In this document: positions 7,132-14,292 of the stretch, piece after piece
How positions within the stretch are numbered: the stretch's first letter is position 1
Layout: every line of letters starts with the position of its first letter
DNA from: a virus
Length of the DNA stretch: 39,204 nucleotides
Virus record (IMG/VR): IMGVR_UViG_3300034521_000046
Location: 1 to 39,204 of that record
Reading direction: 5' to 3' (one strand)
Notes under the pieces: model-generated
The model's database searches: none
The model's input: the letters and a program-made list of their open reading frames with translations, nothing else
Told to the model about the DNA's origin: nothing
Made by a program: the position numbers and the translations under genes

Positions 7132-7160
7132 AATTTAGCAAAATGGTAAATCTTGTGCAA
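7132..7160 (-). promoter_or_regulatory. pL: Candidate pL promoter
   Basis: On the minus strand, TTGCAC (7155-7160) and TAAATT (7132-7137) are 17 bases apart. The element overlaps operator 7133-7151 and has the same architecture as the pR candidate. It would drive the leftward early operon. Confidence 0.6.
7133..7151. promoter_or_regulatory. OL: Left operator (19-bp inverted repeat)
   Basis: ATTTAGCA, three bases, then TGGTAAAT: imperfectly symmetric half-sites. The same pattern recurs at 7999-8017 on the other side of the repressor gene, covering pL here. The inference is that repressor and Cro bind it. Confidence 0.65.
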
Positions 7161-7244
7161 TGGGTAAGTGCTAAATTATTTACTTTTTAGTTTATGTGTT
7201 TGATAAATAATATGATTAATTTAACTTTATTGTTTCGTAGACAT

Positions 7245-7269
7245 AAAAAAACCGACCATCGGGTCGGTT
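7245..7269 (-). terminator. Rho-independent terminator of the repressor gene
   Basis: On the minus strand an 8-bp stem AACCGACC/GGTCGGTT with loop CGAT is followed by a T run. It lies 22 bases after the repressor stop and separates repressor mRNA from the pL region. Confidence 0.85.
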
Positions 7270-7291
7270 GGAGAAGGGGGTATGGATGGGC

Positions 7292-7981
7292 TTATAGGGT
7301 GGGCATTTCATCATTGTCAACATAACGGGTATGCTTAACAATAGCCGAAACAAAATGCATTTTCTCAATGCTGTCAGGACTCAGGGTTATAGGTCTATGA
7401 TCACTATTTACACTTGAGAACTGATAATCGCCATCCCGAGTTTTACTCATGATTTTTATCATATTATGCCCATCTTTTGTTCGCACAAAAACTTCATCAC
7501 CTGTATGAACCTGGGTGTTTGGCTCTATGACGACATACTCTCCAGACTGTATGCGAGGCCACATACTGTCACCCTTTACTTTCAGCCCATAAGCGTCTCT
7601 ATCCGCGCTGTATATTTGTAACCATCCAGCGTGGATTTCTAGCATATCGATCATTCCGTCAATTCCAAGAATCGCTTCCCCTACAACTGGCACAGCTCCT
7701 AGCCTGACCGTTCCGACATACTCCAACTCATTTTTAATACTGTCAGGAGCATTGCGCGGGCTATCCAGCCAGCCAAACGGACGGCCCATGGCCTGTTCAA
7801 TTTTTCGGGCCATTTTGTCGCCTATGTTCCGACTGCTATTTTCGCCAAGCAATTGGCTCAACTGTGCAGGGCTTATCCCGCATAGTTCTGCGAAAGCTGC
7901 TTTTGTCGTATGCCTGTCGCGCTTCAGGAACTCAACGATGAGCTGCTCAAGGTTTGATTTACGTATGCTTTTTATGTCCAT
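7292..7981 (-). CDS. cI: CI-type prophage repressor (HTH plus S24 peptidase-like domain)
   Basis: A 229-residue repressor. The N-terminal helix-turn-helix spans about residues 24-46 (TTKAAFAELCGISPAQLSQL). The C-terminal LexA-like domain has nucleophile Ser139 in GDSMWP and general base Lys176 (MIKIM). At the position of the LexA/CI Ala-Gly scissile bond (PVVGEAILG, aligned with LexA PLVGRVAAG), the residues are Leu105-Gly106, so RecA-stimulated self-cleavage may be altered. There is almost no leader between the pRM candidate and ATG 7981, as for lambda cI. It should repress pL and pR by binding the 19-bp operators and maintain lysogeny. Confidence 0.92.
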   Translation of the reverse strand: MDIKSIRKSNLEQLIVEFLKRDRHTTKAAFAELCGISPAQLSQLLGENSSRNIGDKMARKIEQAMGRPFGWLDSPRNAPDSIKNELEYVGTVRLGAVPVVGEAILGIDGMIDMLEIHAGWLQIYSADRDAYGLKVKGDSMWPRIQSGEYVVIEPNTQVHTGDEVFVRTKDGHNMIKIMSKTRDGDYQFSSVNSDHRPITLSPDSIEKMHFVSAIVKHTRYVDNDEMPTL

Positions 7982-7995
7982 GTCGAAATAATCTC

Positions 7996-8023
7996 ATTAT
8001 TTAGCAATGTGGTAAATACACAA
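7996..8023 (-). promoter_or_regulatory. pRM: Candidate repressor-maintenance promoter pRM
   Basis: On the minus strand TTGTGT (8018-8023), a 16-base spacer and AATAAT (7996-8001). It overlaps the operator at 7999-8017, and the start of transcription would fall only about eight bases before the repressor ATG. Confidence 0.4.
7999..8017. promoter_or_regulatory. OR: Right operator, repressor-proximal copy
   Basis: ATTTAGCA, ATG, TGGTAAAT; identical in both half-sites to the left operator at 7133-7151 and differing only in the central three bases. Confidence 0.65.
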
Positions 8024-8025
8024 AC

Positions 8026-8033
8026 TGCTAAAT
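8026..8033. promoter_or_regulatory. Operator half-site TGCTAAAT
   Basis: Exact reverse complement of the ATTTAGCA half-site, located between the two full right operators. Its partner half on the left matches at only about half of the positions, so this may be a weak middle operator. Confidence 0.35.
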
Positions 8034-8038
8034 GATTA

Positions 8039-8067
8039 TTGCATTCAATTTAGCAAAAAGCTAAAGT
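8039..8067 (+). promoter_or_regulatory. pR: Candidate pR promoter
   Basis: TTGCAT (8039-8044), 17 bases, TAAAGT (8062-8067), closely parallel to the pL hexamers. The operator at 8048-8066 covers spacer and -10. It would drive cro, the replication genes and Q. Confidence 0.6.
8048..8066. promoter_or_regulatory. OR: Right operator, cro-proximal copy
   Basis: ATTTAGCA, three A residues, AGCTAAAG. The left half is identical to the other operators; the right half differs at two positions. Confidence 0.6.
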
Positions 8068-8091
8068 TTGTTCATTGCAAAGGAGACCGTA

Positions 8092-8319
8092 ATGAACAAC
8101 CAATTACTTGCATGGCGTAAGTCCTCAACAAAAGAACAGTGGGCAGATCTTGCTAAAAAATCAGGCACATCTTCGGGATACCTGAACCTGATTGCCTATG
8201 GCTATCGCAATGCCTCTCCCCGTCTGGCCTTGGCGATCGAAAGCGCATCAAAGTCATTCGTGGATAAGCCCGTTATCGCAAAAGAGCAGCTGGTTTTCAA
8301 GATCGGAACTGAGGTGTGA
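8092..8319 (+). CDS. cro: Cro-like DNA-binding protein
   Basis: A 75-residue protein divergent from the repressor, in the cro position. It has a helix-turn-helix pattern in EQWADLAKKSGTSSGYLNLI followed by an RNASPRLALAIESAS helix, resembling YdaS/Cro-type regulators. ATG 8092 is selected because AAAGGAG lies seven bases upstream. It should bind the operators between pRM and pR, lowering repressor synthesis and committing to lytic growth. No CII-like activator gene is recognisable immediately downstream. Confidence 0.8.
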   Translation: MNNQLLAWRKSSTKEQWADLAKKSGTSSGYLNLIAYGYRNASPRLALAIESASKSFVDKPVIAKEQLVFKIGTEV

Positions 8320-8320
8320 C

Positions 8321-8518
8321 ATGTCACACGCGAACACATCACCAGATCCGATTAAGGCACTCGATATAAATTATCGCGATCAGCGAGGTGTGATTGTGCA
8401 TGTCACCGGGTGGAACCGGGAAAAGCAGCAGGTGTATTTCACCAGGCAGAATTACCCGCATGAGTGCATGCAACCGGTCTGGAAGTTTCAACAGTATTTC
8501 ACGAGGTGCGATGAATGA
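8321..8518 (+). CDS. DUF4222-like small phage protein (65 aa)
   Basis: The core NYRDQRGVIVHVTGWNREKQ, with a later stretch NYPHECMQPVWKF and FTRCDE end, matches the pattern I recall for DUF4222 proteins of enterobacterial prophages. ATG 8321 has GAGG six bases upstream. It lies two bases after cro and overlaps the next gene by four bases. The biochemical function is not known. Confidence 0.65.
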   Translation: MSHANTSPDPIKALDINYRDQRGVIVHVTGWNREKQQVYFTRQNYPHECMQPVWKFQQYFTRCDE

Positions 8519-8829
8519 GCAGCACAAGTTATATCTATCCATCTGATTTTGTTTTTAAGCACCCGTTTGATAACCCGTTACAGCGCTTGATCATGATGCG
8601 CATTCTGTCGAACGGAAGCAGCGATGGTGAAGGTGAACGTGTTTTCGATCATGAAGTCCTGAGACAGTTCTGTTGTTGCTCGAAACAGGCGATGTTCAAA
8701 GAGATCAAAGCACTTGAACGAGTGGGTTATCTGAAGGTAAGAAAAATCGGTGCTCTCGATACTGATCTCCGGGTTCGTCTCGAGGCTGCACGCGGTTACA
8801 CGATTACCCCTCCTGGAGGTAATCAGTGA
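8515..8829 (+). CDS. Winged-helix-like protein in the replication module (104 aa)
   Basis: A small protein with a probable winged-helix segment: FDHEVLRQFCCCSKQAMFKE followed by the wing-like IKALERVGYLKVRKIG. Three consecutive cysteines in FCCCS are unusual, but no metal-binding pattern is clear. ATGA overlaps join it to both neighbours. It takes the place where lambda has cII, yet does not look like CII; it may be a replication accessory protein or a regulator. Confidence 0.55.
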   Translation: MSSTSYIYPSDFVFKHPFDNPLQRLIMMRILSNGSSDGEGERVFDHEVLRQFCCCSKQAMFKEIKALERVGYLKVRKIGALDTDLRVRLEAARGYTITPPGGNQ

Positions 8830-9830
8830 GCACATCTACTCCAACAGACACCGTTGTAGCCATTGGTCAAATCAATCTGACTGGCAACGTGACGCCTGCA
8901 AGTTGGTGGCGGCATATCACGCTGCCAAGTGGGCGCCCGGATCAGACGGCAATAACACTTTTGGCTGAAATTGTGTACTGGTATCGCCCGTCAGAGGTTC
9001 GTGACGAGATTACCGGCGCACTGGTTGGTTACCGTAAGCGCTTCCATGGCGACAAATTACAGCGTAGCTATCAGGCATTCGCGGATCAGTTTGGCTTTTC
9101 TAAGCGTGAAGCAACAGATGCTCTAAAGCGCCTGAGAGATGCAGGTTTTATCACACTTGAATTGCGCACTGTTCAAACATCTGAGGGGATGACGTTAAGT
9201 AATGTTCTGTACGTCGAACCGGTTCCTGAGGCGGTGCTCGATATCAACAGTATGGTGCGTAAATCTGATATCAAAAATGTAACCCCTGTTCCGTTTGAAC
9301 GTAACACCTCCTCCGTACCAACGGAACCCCTCCCACGTTCTGACGTAGACGACCCTACGTTGAAAAGGGAGACGTATACAGAGATTACTACAAAGACTAC
9401 TACAGAGATTAAAAACACTGGCGCAGATGCTGACGCACCTCCGCCGAAGCGCCAGAGAAAAACCTCGTTCGACCCTGCAGGGCTAAAACCTGAAAACGTC
9501 AGTGATGAAATCTGGCTTGACTGGATTAAATTTCGCCGGGAGAAGCGTCAACCTCTGACGGAAACAACATGCACCTACCAGGCTAAGCAGCTTGCTGGTC
9601 ACCAGAACGCCGATGAAGTGATCCGCCGTTCAATTGCCGGTGGGTGGCAGGGGCTATTTCCCGATCGTGTGCCAAACAAACCAGCAACCGAGCCAGAAAC
9701 ATCCGGAGCAACAGTTTCCAGCGAGTCCGGATCCAGCTCATGGTACACGCCATCCGGAAATGGTTCGGCAGAGGTGTTTATCAACCAGGCCGCTATTGAG
9801 CGCATGAAGCGCGGTGGGTATCGCCAATGA
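8826..9830 (+). CDS. Phage replication initiator-like protein (O position)
   Basis: A 334-residue protein starting at GTG 8826 in a GTGA overlap. Residues about 40-140 form a winged-helix domain of the phage replication-initiator type (AITLLAEIVYWYRPS, YQAFADQFGFSKREATDALK, LRDAGFITLEL). A Thr/Glu-rich linker (TYTEITTKTTTEIKN) and a basic PPPKRQRK stretch follow, then a C-terminal domain (EIWLDWIKFRREKRQPLT and GGWQGLFPD) typical of phage replication proteins. It probably binds the origin and recruits the downstream helicase. Its linker DNA contains repeats that may be part of the origin. Confidence 0.8.
   Translation: MSTSTPTDTVVAIGQINLTGNVTPASWWRHITLPSGRPDQTAITLLAEIVYWYRPSEVRDEITGALVGYRKRFHGDKLQRSYQAFADQFGFSKREATDALKRLRDAGFITLELRTVQTSEGMTLSNVLYVEPVPEAVLDINSMVRKSDIKNVTPVPFERNTSSVPTEPLPRSDVDDPTLKRETYTEITTKTTTEIKNTGADADAPPPKRQRKTSFDPAGLKPENVSDEIWLDWIKFRREKRQPLTETTCTYQAKQLAGHQNADEVIRRSIAGGWQGLFPDRVPNKPATEPETSGATVSSESGSSSWYTPSGNGSAEVFINQAAIERMKRGGYRQ
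9377..9411 (+). repeat. Direct repeat TACAGAGATTA within the O-like gene
   Basis: Exact 11-bp copies at 9377-9387 and 9401-9411, 24 bp apart, in an A/T-rich linker-coding stretch. An inverted repeat ACGTAG/CTACGT lies just upstream. Lambda-type origins sit inside the initiator gene, so this is a candidate, although repetitive linker codons alone could explain it. Confidence 0.35.
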
Positions 9831-9934
9831 AACCATTCCTCAAACGCGTGCTGGTGGCTGGATATAACCACGGCGTTCTGAGCGAGGGATTCGTGACATG
9901 GTGTTTTGTTAAATTTGATTTACGGAGTGAGTGA
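9827..9934 (+). CDS. Small phage protein (35 aa) between initiator and helicase
   Basis: A 35-codon ORF starting at ATG 9827 in an ATGA overlap with the preceding gene and ending three bases before the helicase ATG. The pattern YNHGVLS, then FVKFDLRSE, resembles a family of very short proteins I recall in prophage replication regions (YNHG...LRS). No function is known. Confidence 0.5.
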   Translation: MKPFLKRVLVAGYNHGVLSEGFVTWCFVKFDLRSE

Positions 9935-9936
9935 GC

Positions 9937-11808
9937 ATGACGCCCGCTGAACTTTCAGAAAAATTATGGGACAACGCCGAAAGGGTTGCAAAGTACCTGC
10001 TGCCAAAAGGTCACCTGGAAGGCAAAGAATGGTGTGTTGGGAATACCAACGGTGACGCCGGAAAGAGCCTTAAAATTAACATCGGTGGCAAAAAAACGTG
10101 GGCAGACTTCGCCAGCGGCGACAGTGGTGATCTGCTTGATTTGTGGGTGTTGGTACGCAACTGCCAGCTGCATGATGCGATGCGTGAGGCAAAAGAATTT
10201 CTCGGTCTGAAAGACGACGATCACCATTTCGAGGCGAAGAAAAAAACATTCTCCAGGCCGACGAAGAAGGGCGTGAAAAAAGCGAGCAATTGTTACGATT
10301 ACCTGGCTACGCGTGGAATCACCCGCGAGACGGCGGATCTGTTCCGTGTGTCTGATGCGGTGGTCTGGTATCACGATGAAAATCGCGAGGTGCCCGCGGT
10401 TGCATATCCTTACATCCGGAATGGGGAATTATTGCAGGTTAAGCGCATTGGCACCGAACGCCCGAATGGTAAAAAACTGATCATGGCTGAGGCGGATTGT
10501 GAACCTTGCCTCTTCGGCTGGCAGGCCCTGGACAAATCTACGCGTCTGGTCGTTCTGTGCGAGGGTGAAATTGACTGCATGACCTTCACGCAGCTTGGTT
10601 ACGACGCGCTTTCTGTTCCCTTTGGCGGCGGCAAGGGTGCCAAACAGCAGTGGATTGAATACGAGTATCACAATCTGGATCGCTTTCAGGAGATCTGGCT
10701 TTGCCTGGATAACGACGATGTGGGCCGTGAAGCTGCAAAGGAAATAGCCAAACGACTTGGAGAGCATCGCTGCCGCCTGGTTGAACTCCCGCACAAGGAT
10801 ATCAACGATTGCCTGATGAGCGGTATGGATAGTGAGTCCATCCTGGAGCACATGGAGCGCGCTAAATTTTTCGATCCCGATGAACTGTGCTCGGCAGGTG
10901 ATTTACTTCAGGAAACCATTGAAGCGTTTGAGCATCGCGATGTTGGCTTGTTCACCAGTCCATGGGCCTCGCTGAATTACAATTTCAAATTTCGCGCCGG
11001 AGAACTGACGCTGGTAAATGGCGTGAATGGTCACGGCAAGACCGAACTGGTGGGCCATATCGCTGTTGCTGCTATGAATCAGGGGATTCGGACGTGCATC
11101 GCCTCTCTGGAACTGAAGCCAGGGAAAATGCTGGCCCGCCTGACGCGGCAGACTATCTGTACCGCATCACCGAAACGCGAAGAAATCGTTATGACGAACG
11201 AATGGTTCTCCGATCGTCTGTGGGTATTCAAACTCACCGGCACCGCGAAAGCTGGCCGTCTGCTGGAAATATTCGCCTATGCCCGGCGTCGGTATGGAAT
11301 CGATCTGTTCGTTATCGACAACCTGGCGAAATGTGGCCTCGATGAGGAGGACTACGGCGGACAGAAAGAGTTTATCGACACCCTGTGTGACTTCAAAAAC
11401 GAACATAACTGTCACGTCCTTCTGGTGACGCACGCCCGCAAAACTAACGAAGCGGCACCGACCGGGAAAATGGACGTCAAAGGCACCGGTGCATTAACCG
11501 ATATGCCTGACAACGTTATGTCCGTCTGGCGCAACATCCCCCGCGAACTGGCACAACGTAAGGCTGAAAAAATGGGATACGAAAGCCTGGACAAGGATGA
11601 GCAGGCTGCAATCCAGATGCCGGCTTCGATGATTCGCCTGCTCAAACAACGCGAAGGTGAAGGTTGGGTTGGTGATATAGGCGCAAATTTTGATACCCGT
11701 TCACACCAGTTTCTTGAGGGTGAAAAGCAGCCATTTAATTACCTGGTCGGTAAGCCTCAGAGCGAGGTGGATCTGGAATGGGAAGCAAGCAATGTCACGA
11801 GGTACTGA
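9937..11808 (+). CDS. Primase-helicase (TOPRIM plus DnaB-like ATPase)
   Basis: A 623-residue bifunctional replication protein of the T7 gp4-like type. The N-terminal region binds template (KTWADFASGDSGDLLDLW). The TOPRIM domain has CEGEIDC near residue 208-214 and WLCLDNDDVGREAAK near 255-268. The RecA-like helicase domain has Walker A NGHGKT near 364-369 and a Walker B VIDNL near 450. No cysteine zinc motif is seen at the N-terminus. ATG 9937 is favoured (GGAG nine bases upstream) over GTG 9931. It replaces lambda P, so this phage carries its own helicase instead of loading host DnaB. Confidence 0.88.
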   Translation: MTPAELSEKLWDNAERVAKYLLPKGHLEGKEWCVGNTNGDAGKSLKINIGGKKTWADFASGDSGDLLDLWVLVRNCQLHDAMREAKEFLGLKDDDHHFEAKKKTFSRPTKKGVKKASNCYDYLATRGITRETADLFRVSDAVVWYHDENREVPAVAYPYIRNGELLQVKRIGTERPNGKKLIMAEADCEPCLFGWQALDKSTRLVVLCEGEIDCMTFTQLGYDALSVPFGGGKGAKQQWIEYEYHNLDRFQEIWLCLDNDDVGREAAKEIAKRLGEHRCRLVELPHKDINDCLMSGMDSESILEHMERAKFFDPDELCSAGDLLQETIEAFEHRDVGLFTSPWASLNYNFKFRAGELTLVNGVNGHGKTELVGHIAVAAMNQGIRTCIASLELKPGKMLARLTRQTICTASPKREEIVMTNEWFSDRLWVFKLTGTAKAGRLLEIFAYARRRYGIDLFVIDNLAKCGLDEEDYGGQKEFIDTLCDFKNEHNCHVLLVTHARKTNEAAPTGKMDVKGTGALTDMPDNVMSVWRNIPRELAQRKAEKMGYESLDKDEQAAIQMPASMIRLLKQREGEGWVGDIGANFDTRSHQFLEGEKQPFNYLVGKPQSEVDLEWEASNVTRY

Positions 11809-11810
11809 GC

Positions 11811-12134
11811 ATGACAAACGAAATTTTAAAAGAAGCTATTGAAAACTATCAGCACCTGAAATCACTGGTTCGCCAGCAGGAAGAAGAAGACGATGGTATT
11901 GAGTCTTTCGGTGGGGTTGATACGGATTTATTTGAACGGTTCATGTTTGCCAAAAGTCAGCTTCAGGAGCTGATTAACCCCGATGATTATTTTGCGATGA
12001 AGGATAAGGTGTCGCAGCTTAACAGCGAGATCGGGGCGCTGATACTAGAAAATATCATTCTTAAAAATGAGGTAGCCAGGTTAGGTGGCGATCCTGATTT
12101 TTTGGGTAATGTGGATTCTGAGGGGAAAGCATGA
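11811..12134 (+). CDS. Hypothetical coiled-coil protein (107 aa)
   Basis: An acidic, largely helical protein with coiled-coil character (KDKVSQLNSEIGALILENII, KNEVARLGGD). ATG 11811 has GAGG eight bases upstream, immediately after the helicase stop; its own stop overlaps the Q start (ATGA). It occupies the place of nin genes, which are otherwise missing. Function unknown. Confidence 0.65.
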   Translation: MTNEILKEAIENYQHLKSLVRQQEEEDDGIESFGGVDTDLFERFMFAKSQLQELINPDDYFAMKDKVSQLNSEIGALILENIILKNEVARLGGDPDFLGNVDSEGKA

Positions 12135-12967
12135 AACTGGAAGCCTCACTTAAACACTTCAGCCCTCAGGGGATGCATATCAGCGACAGCGTGAAAGATA
12201 CTTCTCCCGATCGGATTACCGGGACCGATGTTATGGTAGCCGTCGGTACGACCAGCAGCCGCGCGCGGTTCGGCCTGGCTGCTTTCTTTGGTAAGACCGG
12301 GATCAGCAAAAGCGATGAGCAACTCGCTGTACAGGCGCTGGCACGCCATGCGATGGAGACTGCACCAAAGAACGTGCGTAAAGCAGCCGGTGGTGAGCTG
12401 GGATGGTGCATGCTGGTGCTGGCGCAATTTGCCTTTGCTGAATACTCCCGTTCGGCGGCCACCAGCGTGACGTGCCACAGTTGTAGCGGTAGCGGGAGAA
12501 CATCCCGCACACAGACCACGCGTAAAGTAACTTATCCGTGGGGTAAAGCGCCATATTGGGCTAACCGCTCTCGTGCCGTTCGTCCGTCTGACTGGGAGTA
12601 CTGGACTGAGGTAACAGAGGTTGTACCGGCCGTCTGTGATAGTTGCGAAGGTAAGGGAACAATCAGCGCCCGCTGCCGTTGTGGCGGAAAGGGGGAGGTT
12701 CTCGATCGCAAAGCCACAGGCGAGCGTGGCGCGCCGGTGTTTAAAACCTGCGAGCGCTGCAGCGGAAATGGATTTTCTGGGGTGCCGTCTACTGCAGCCT
12801 ATAAAGCAATACTGAAGCGTGTTCCGGAGCTACACGTCAGAACATGGACTCGCAACTGGAAACCGTTTCTGGAGGTGCTTGTCGACGTCTGCCACAGGGA
12901 AGAACAAAAAGCAGACTCGGTGTTTCAGGATGCAACGAGCTTTCGTGATGATGTGAACAAAATTTAG
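12131..12967 (+). CDS. Q: Late antiterminator Q (phage 82-type, zinc-binding)
   Basis: A 278-residue protein with DnaJ-like cysteine clusters: CHSCSGSG (C115/C118), CDSCEGKG (C169/C172), CRCGGKG (C182/C184) and CERCSGNG (C207/C210), characteristic of the Q82/antitermination family (PF03589-type). It is the last early rightward gene, directly before a promoter and strong terminator with pR'-tR' layout. Q should bind the late promoter DNA and modify paused RNA polymerase so that it reads through tR' into tRNA, lysis and structural genes. The start overlaps the previous stop. Identification is supported by both motif and position. Confidence 0.88.
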   Translation: MKLEASLKHFSPQGMHISDSVKDTSPDRITGTDVMVAVGTTSSRARFGLAAFFGKTGISKSDEQLAVQALARHAMETAPKNVRKAAGGELGWCMLVLAQFAFAEYSRSAATSVTCHSCSGSGRTSRTQTTRKVTYPWGKAPYWANRSRAVRPSDWEYWTEVTEVVPAVCDSCEGKGTISARCRCGGKGEVLDRKATGERGAPVFKTCERCSGNGFSGVPSTAAYKAILKRVPELHVRTWTRNWKPFLEVLVDVCHREEQKADSVFQDATSFRDDVNKI

Positions 12968-12986
12968 CATATTAGCTACTTTAAGC

Positions 12987-13016
12987 TTGATTTTGTCCGA
13001 AGTTGTCGTGTATGCT
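12987..13016 (+). promoter_or_regulatory. pR': Candidate late promoter pR'
   Basis: TTGATT (12987-12992), an 18-base spacer and TATGCT (13011-13016), 20 bases after Q. A terminator follows about 45 bases later, as in lambdoid pR'-tR' units. A Q-binding site should lie between the hexamers or just upstream but cannot be defined by eye. Confidence 0.55.
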
Positions 13017-13059
13017 CCTAATCATAGGTTATTGCGTCTGCACTAGACCAAGCAAATTA

Positions 13060-13090
13060 AGCCCTGCCAGCAATGGTGGGGCTTTGTCGT
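13060..13090 (+). terminator. tR': Late leader terminator tR'
   Basis: A 10-bp stem (13060-13069 with 13074-13083, including two G-U pairs) and a GCAA tetraloop, followed by TTTGTCGTTT. It lies between pR' and all late genes and is the expected target of Q. Confidence 0.8.
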
Positions 13091-13165
13091 TTCTAGCAAG
13101 GGCTGTTCGCTTGGAAAGAATATTCGGGTAAGATCATTCTCATTGAGCGATGTAAGGACGAGGAA

Positions 13166-13735
13166 GTGGAAAAATTACCTTCAGATTACTTTTTGAGTGC
13201 TGACGATAATCTCGTAGACTTTCTGGAAAAGCAGGGAGAAGAGGTAATTCGTGAGATTCAAACTTCTAACAAAACTAACGTCGAAAATGGTTACAAGCTT
13301 CTGAGCATTCAGATTGTTGGTATTGGATCTTCTTTTCTACTTCTCACACAAAAAACGAATTTTGATTTTCTAACTGCGGGTATAGCCGCTTTTACAGTTC
13401 TATGGACCTGGTGTGCTATTTACTTAGTTCATTCAGGATTATCTGTAAAAATGAGAGGGTTAATATATGCCCCCCCACACGCTCTGTATACTCAGAGTTA
13501 TAAGGAAATTGAGAAAGTCACTTATCAAATGTTCTATGATGCTGGATATCAGGGGGTAGAAAATCCCTTACCTCTGATTCGGAGATATCGGCTTGTTAAT
13601 CTTAATGATACAGCCAGTGAGTTGCTTTTAGAGAATGAAAAAATTCGCAATTGTTTAGATAAGGCGAGAATGTTTACTATTCTCGCCCCGGTAGTTGCAA
13701 TGCTTATTTCTGCTGTTTTTTTAAGTATTCTTTGA
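13166..13735 (+). CDS. Membrane protein of unknown function (189 aa), first late gene
   Basis: It starts at GTG 13166 with AAGGACGAGG upstream. Three hydrophobic segments are visible: about 46-62 (LLSIQIVGIGSSFLLL), 68-92 (FLTAGIAAFTVLWTWCAIYL) and the C-terminal 169-189 (FTILAPVVAMLISAVFLSIL). It is therefore likely an inner-membrane protein with a cytoplasmic N-terminus. The gene is AT-rich compared with its neighbours, which suggests recent acquisition. It does not resemble holins in length or pattern. A superinfection or host-altering moron is possible but unproved. Confidence 0.65.
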   Translation: MEKLPSDYFLSADDNLVDFLEKQGEEVIREIQTSNKTNVENGYKLLSIQIVGIGSSFLLLTQKTNFDFLTAGIAAFTVLWTWCAIYLVHSGLSVKMRGLIYAPPHALYTQSYKEIEKVTYQMFYDAGYQGVENPLPLIRRYRLVNLNDTASELLLENEKIRNCLDKARMFTILAPVVAMLISAVFLSIL

Positions 13736-13865
13736 CTGAATCAGCAGAATCTCCGACGAATACACGTTGTGTCGCAAAGTCAGTAGTACTTTGAGATGGT
13801 ACTGGCTTTGGAGTCGCAGGTTGCTGAGGTTTGCTTTCGCCCTGGGGCTTGTTTTGTTGAGACAT
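13704..13865 (-). CDS. Small antisense ORF (53 aa), convergent with the membrane-protein gene
   Basis: ATG 13865 has AAGGA five bases upstream on the minus strand; an in-frame ATG at 13871 is too close to it. The peptide is Pro/Gln-rich at the start (SQQNKPQGESKPQQPATPKP) and ends with a basic helix (SVKEYLKKQQK). It overlaps the last 32 bases of the plus-strand gene. A good ribosome site and low-complexity but non-random composition favour a real gene. No promoter is obvious, and it would be the only minus-strand gene between the repressor and dinI. Confidence 0.45.
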   Translation of the reverse strand: MSQQNKPQGESKPQQPATPKPVPSQSTTDFATQRVFVGDSADSVKEYLKKQQK

Positions 13866-13984
13866 ATCCATCCTTATCTGAGTAGTTACTTTTGGCGATA
13901 TAACGATATCAGACGGGGGCGGTAGCAGCCATGATAACTATTGATATTGCGTGGTTAGTTTGCCTTATGTATCATTTCGCCCCC

Positions 13985-14060
13985 GGCCCTTTAGCTCAGT
14001 GGTTAGAGCGTGCGACTCATAATCGCCCGGTCGCTGGTTCAAGTCCAGCAAGGGCCACCA
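13985..14060 (+). tRNA. tRNA-Ile2 (anticodon CAU, reads AUA)
   Basis: Complete cloverleaf: acceptor GGCCCTT/AAGGGCC with encoded CCA, D stem GCTC/GAGC, anticodon loop CTCATAA, and T loop TTCAAGT. It is very close to E. coli ileX (as recalled) rather than elongator or initiator tRNA-Met, so the C34 is probably converted to lysidine by TilS and decodes the rare AUA codon. The outermost anticodon-stem pair (U-C) is mismatched. Confidence 0.88.
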
Positions 14061-14062
14061 GA

Positions 14063-14135
14063 CCGCCACTAGCTCATCGGGAAGAGCGGCAACTAAATGT
14101 TGTAGTACGAGGTTCGAGGCCCCGGTGGCGGACCA
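14063..14135 (+). tRNA. tRNA-like gene with abnormal anticodon arm
   Basis: Acceptor stem CCGCCAC/GTGGCGG is perfect, followed by A and encoded CCA. D stem GCTC/GAGC is perfect, and the T loop is TTCGAGG. The anticodon arm is unusual: stem GCAAC/GTTGT closes a five-base loop TAAAT, or, with a shorter stem, a seven-base loop CTAAATG with formal anticodon AAA and U at position 37. The T stem has an A-C mismatch. It may be a decayed tRNA or a processed tRNA-like RNA; the amino-acid identity cannot be assigned. Confidence 0.6.
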
Positions 14136-14137
14136 AT

Positions 14138-14213
<76 letters not shown>

Positions 14214-14217
14214 TAAT

Positions 14218-14292
<75 letters not shown>

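Noticed and set aside
12131-12967. DnaJ-like chaperone because of CxxCxGxG motifs
   Set aside because: There is no J domain, and position before pR'-tR' fits the Q82-type antiterminator, whose zinc motif has the same look.
13985-14060. Elongator tRNA-Met for the CAU tRNA
   Set aside because: Acceptor, anticodon-stem and T-arm bases agree with tRNA-Ile2 rather than tRNA-Met.
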